Assembly: GCF_001269885.1 (NCBI RefSeq)
Contig: NZ_LHVH01000017.1
Coordinates: 124,001 to 188,000 of the forward strand
DNA length: 64,000 nucleotides
Source of the DNA: Pseudomonas kilonensis
GTDB taxonomy: Bacteria; Pseudomonadota; Gammaproteobacteria; Pseudomonadales; Pseudomonadaceae
Reading direction: 5' to 3'
Part shown: one piece after another, positions 61,060-64,000 of the stretch
How the letters are laid out: the number at the start of each line of letters is the position of its first letter
How positions within the stretch are numbered: position 1 is the stretch's first letter
The notes under the pieces: model-generated
The model's input: only the letters and a program-made list of their open reading frames with translations
Databases searched by the model: none
Told to the model about the DNA's origin: nothing
Program-made: the position numbers and the translations under genes

Positions 61060-62838
61060 TTATTCCAGGCTACGCAGATAAGCCCGCCATCCCCCCAGGT
61101 GACTGATGTCCCGTGCGCCTTCCAGGCCATACGACTCGCAGATGAATCCGCTTTCCCAGCGACCATCGGCCAGTTGCACCTTGCCCAGCCCCAACGGTGC
61201 GGGGATGCCGGTCAGGAATGAACCCAGTTCGCTGCTCGGCAGTTCCCAGACCTCCACCTCGATCGCCACGCCGCCCTCGCTGACCCGAAGCATGCCGGGA
61301 CGCAAGGGCGGGCCACCGGCCAAGGCGTAGAGGCGGTAGTTCGCTGAGCTTTGGGTGGCCTCGATCAGACGCGCCCCGCGTTGCTTGAGTTGCCCGTTCA
61401 GCGCCAACCCATCCAGGTGTGCGCCACACACCACCAGCCGCGCCCGGTCGTGGCGCGCCGGGTTGGCGGGCGCTGGCAAGGCCTTGTCCTGTTGACGCTG
61501 CAAGGCATCGGCCACGCTCAAGAGGTATTGGTCGGTGAAGGCTCGACCGAACAACGTCACGCCCCAGGGCAAGCCGTTGCCCATGAACGCACTGGGTACG
61601 GCGACGGCGGCGTAGTCCAGCAGGTTCATGAAATTGGTGTAGTAACCCAGCTCCGAATTGCGCAGCACCGGTTCGGCGGCCAGTTCGGCGAGGGTCACCG
61701 GGCGGCCGATGGTCGGGGTGAGGACGCAATCGAGCGTATCCATGGCCCGGTCGCATTGGGCTTTGAGCGCTTGCAAACGGTAGCGGGCGCGGAAGGTTTG
61801 TACGCCATCCACCGTAGGCGCTTTCGCCAGGACGGCGCGGATGACCGGTAGTACGGCCTCCGGCTCACGTTCCATCAAGGGGCCGGCAACGCTGTAGCGT
61901 TCGGCCACCCAGGGGCCTTCATACAGCAGCCGCGCCGCTTCCAGGAACGGCGACAGGTCCAGTTCCACGGCTTCGCCGCCCAGGCGTTCGAGTCGCTCGA
62001 TGGCTTCCTGAAACAGCTGCGGACCTTCCTGGCAGCCGAAAAATGCCAGGTCCCGTTGGCGCGGCACACCGAAACGAAAGCGCCGGGGCGCGCCGAACGC
62101 GGCGCCGTCGTTCCACTGCGGGTTGTGGCGGCTGTAGTCGTCACGAGGGTCTGGACGGGCCGTCAGTGCCAAGAGCTGGCTGGCTTCCTTGGCCGTCGCC
62201 GTGAAGGTGGTGACGCAGTCCAGCGTGCGACAGGCCGGGACCACGCCGGCCGTGGAGATCAACCCCAAGGTGGCCTTCAAGCCCACCAGGTTGTTCAACG
62301 CTGCAGGCACCCGCCCGGAGCCGGCGGTATCGGTGCCCAAGGCAAAACTCGCCACGCCCAGGGCCACGGCCAGCGACGAGCCGGCGCTCGAACCGCCGGC
62401 AGGATAGTCGGGCAACACGCTGTTGCGGCAGGCGCCGTAGGGCGAGCGAGTGCCATTGAGCCCGGTGGCGAATTGGTCGAGGTTGGTCTTGCCCAGGGGG
62501 ATCGCGCCCAGTGCCAGCAACTGCTCGACAATGGTCGCCGAACGGCCTGGCACGTAGGCAAACGCCGGGCAGGCGGCGGTGGTCGGAATGCCGGCCAGGT
62601 CGATGTTGTCCTTGATGGCAAACGGCACTCCGTACAGCGGCAGGCTCTCCAGGTCGCGGCTTTCCAATGCGGTCAGGTAGGGTTCCAGCTCCTCTGCCGT
62701 CAGCAGGTGGATGAACAGGTGATAGTCCGGGTCCAGCGCCGCGGCTTTTTCCCGCAGGCCCAACAGCAATTGGCGTGGCGTCAGTTCGCCGCTGCGGTAG
62801 GTGTTGCGCAGGTCGTCCAAGCGAAGAGAGAAGTTCAT
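61060..62838 (-). CDS. atzF: Allophanate hydrolase
   Basis: Second enzyme of the ATP-dependent urea amidolyase route, splitting allophanate into ammonia and CO2. The 592-residue product has the amidase-signature triad: Lys in VPFAIKDNIDLAG (K76), the cis-Ser in the AGGSSAGSS run (near 151) and the nucleophile Ser in GTDTAGSGRVPA (near 174). The C-terminal domain (about residues 465-592, ARLVVCGAHLDGLALNGQL ... WELPSSELGSFL) is that of AtzF/DUR1-type enzymes. ATG 62838 is preferred over the longer frame. It lies 22 bases after urea carboxylase. Confidence 0.92.
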   Translation of the reverse strand: MNFSLRLDDLRNTYRSGELTPRQLLLGLREKAAALDPDYHLFIHLLTAEELEPYLTALESRDLESLPLYGVPFAIKDNIDLAGIPTTAACPAFAYVPGRSATIVEQLLALGAIPLGKTNLDQFATGLNGTRSPYGACRNSVLPDYPAGGSSAGSSLAVALGVASFALGTDTAGSGRVPAALNNLVGLKATLGLISTAGVVPACRTLDCVTTFTATAKEASQLLALTARPDPRDDYSRHNPQWNDGAAFGAPRRFRFGVPRQRDLAFFGCQEGPQLFQEAIERLERLGGEAVELDLSPFLEAARLLYEGPWVAERYSVAGPLMEREPEAVLPVIRAVLAKAPTVDGVQTFRARYRLQALKAQCDRAMDTLDCVLTPTIGRPVTLAELAAEPVLRNSELGYYTNFMNLLDYAAVAVPSAFMGNGLPWGVTLFGRAFTDQYLLSVADALQRQQDKALPAPANPARHDRARLVVCGAHLDGLALNGQLKQRGARLIEATQSSANYRLYALAGGPPLRPGMLRVSEGGVAIEVEVWELPSSELGSFLTGIPAPLGLGKVQLADGRWESGFICESYGLEGARDISHLGGWRAYLRSLE

Positions 62839-62860
62839 GGTGTTAATCCTTTGATTGAGT

Positions 62861-64000
62861 TCAGTCACGGTCCAGCACCACGACGCGCTGTCCGGCGCGC
62901 ACCGCCGAGCCGGGTTGGACGCGCACCTCGCGCACCACGCCGGCCGAGGGCGCAAGCAGCGGGATTTCCATTTTCATCGACTCCAGAATAACCAGCACAT
63001 CACCGGCGGCGACCCGTGCGCCAACGTCTACCTGCACCTGCCAGAGGTTGCCGGCGATGTGGCTGTCGACACTCAGTTGACCGTCAGTCAGTTGCGAATC
63101 TTCGCTCGGCGCGATGGCCGCTTCTTCACTGTCGAAGTGCGCCTGGCCACTGGCGATCCAACGCTCGCGCTCGGCGTCGAAGGCGCCTTGTTGCTGTTGG
63201 CGGAACGCGGCGATGCCGTCGGCTTCCTGCACCAGGAAACGCTGGTAGTCGGCGAGGTTGAGCTGGCTGTGCTCGATCTCCAGGTCGAAGCGGCCCAGGG
63301 GGAAGTCCCGACGGATGCGCAGCAGTTCATCGGCGCTGACCGGGTAGAAGCGGATCTGGTCGAAGAACCGCAGCAGCCACGGCTTGCCGTCGAAGGCGGC
63401 GACGTCCCGATAACGGTTCCACATCTGCAACGTGCGCCCGACGAACTGATAGCCACCAGGACCTTCCATCCCGTACACGCACATATAGGCGCCGCCGATG
63501 CCCACCGAGTTTTCCGCGGTCCAGGTCCGGGCCGGGTTGTATTTGGTGGTCACCAGTCGATGGCGCGGGTCGAGCGGCGTGGCGACCGGCGCGCCGAGGT
63601 AGACGTCGCCCAGGCCCATCACCAGGTAGCTGGCGTCGAACACCGTGCGTTGCACCTCGTCGAGGTTGGGTAGGTCGTTGATGCGCCGGATGAACTCCAG
63701 ATTGCTCGGGCACCAGGGCGCGTCCTTGCGCACCGTGGTCATGTATTTTTCGATGGCCAGCTGACAGGCCGGGTCATCCCAGGACAGCGGCAGGTGGACG
63801 ATGCGCGACGGCACTTGCAGGTCCTGCGCGGCGCACACCGCGTCCCACTCACCGGCGACGATGCTCAGCAGATCGGCCAGGGGCATTTGCTCGGGTTGGT
63901 AGTGCACTTGCAGCGAGCGAATGCCCGGCGTCAGGTCGATCACGCCGGGCAGGTGTTTGTGTTCCAACGCCTGCATCAAGGCATGGGCGCGAAAGCGCAA
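62861..64000 (-). CDS. uca: Urea carboxylase, C-terminal part (gene runs out of window)
   Basis: Carboxylates urea to allophanate using biotin and ATP. Only the last 380 or so codons are inside the window. They show the KipI/AHS1-like and AHS2-like segments (PSRIVHLPLSWDDPACQLAIEKYM, YLVMGLGDVYLGAPVATPLDPRHRL) and the C-terminal biotinyl domain with the biotin lysine in VILESMKMEIPL. The biotin carboxylase half must lie beyond 64000. It forms an operon with allophanate hydrolase, so the cell can use urea nitrogen without urease. Confidence 0.93.
   Translation of the reverse strand: MRFRAHALMQALEHKHLPGVIDLTPGIRSLQVHYQPEQMPLADLLSIVAGEWDAVCAAQDLQVPSRIVHLPLSWDDPACQLAIEKYMTTVRKDAPWCPSNLEFIRRINDLPNLDEVQRTVFDASYLVMGLGDVYLGAPVATPLDPRHRLVTTKYNPARTWTAENSVGIGGAYMCVYGMEGPGGYQFVGRTLQMWNRYRDVAAFDGKPWLLRFFDQIRFYPVSADELLRIRRDFPLGRFDLEIEHSQLNLADYQRFLVQEADGIAAFRQQQQGAFDAERERWIASGQAHFDSEEAAIAPSEDSQLTDGQLSVDSHIAGNLWQVQVDVGARVAAGDVLVILESMKMEIPLLAPSAGVVREVRVQPGSAVRAGQRVVVLDRD

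Overview
This is chromosomal DNA of a Pseudomonas, most likely of the fluorescens group. The evidence is GC-rich codon usage, dozens of REP/REPIN palindromes of the GTGGGAGCGAGC/GCTCGCG type in intergenic gaps, an Emh/Ttg efflux operon with TtgR-type repressor and operator, PhaG, a PyeR-PyeM-XenB operon, OlsBA and DUF3077/DUF6124 genes. All calls come from reading the sequence and remembered family motifs; no database search was run.

Layout. 1-12650: the downstream half of a type VI secretion locus in the order clpV, sigma-54 activator, small lipoprotein, FHA protein, tssJ, tssK, tssL, tssM, PP2C phosphatase, Ser/Thr kinase, which is the P. aeruginosa HSI-II order. Most genes overlap, so it reads as one operon. 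12668-13843: an IS110-family element inserted in a REP just after the kinase gene, with a readable bridge RNA. 13844-16180: REP arrays and three copies of a roughly 330-bp repeat around a DUF6124 gene. 16203-22956: RND pump operon and its repressor. 23169-29968: unknown protein, pyeR-pyeM-xenB, acpH, olsBA, and an acyl-CoA-dehydrogenase-like protein. 30257-43645: mostly housekeeping or envelope genes separated by REPs (serine hydrolase, YceI, cardiolipin synthase, BglX, LemA/TPM cassette, methyltransferase, DJ-1, YegP, SIR2-like DUF4917, Fe-ADH). 43642-46728: an MFS exporter with an alpha-oxoamine synthase, then fosA.

46757-57100 is an accessory stretch rich in toxin-antitoxin genes: a ParE/RHH pair, two HicAB pairs, a zeta-type kinase with a small partner gene, and relics of parD and lrp. 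It also holds a diguanylate cyclase, DUF4142, LysE/Lrp and DUF3077 genes. 57102-64000 returns to conserved genes: tRNA-Gly(CCC), phaG, rsuA, a Cys-rich protein, a degenerate GGDEF protein, and allophanate hydrolase with the 3' part of urea carboxylase (cut by the window end).

The most informative observation is the IS110 noncoding end. It folds into an outer stem and two stem-loops. One loop carries both halves of the REP target and the other carries both halves of the element's own joined ends, so target and donor recognition can be read directly. Less certain leads are the oxoamine synthase/exporter pair, the zeta/59-aa pair, the standalone SIR2-like protein, and an lrp 3'-end duplication bracketing a HicAB module.
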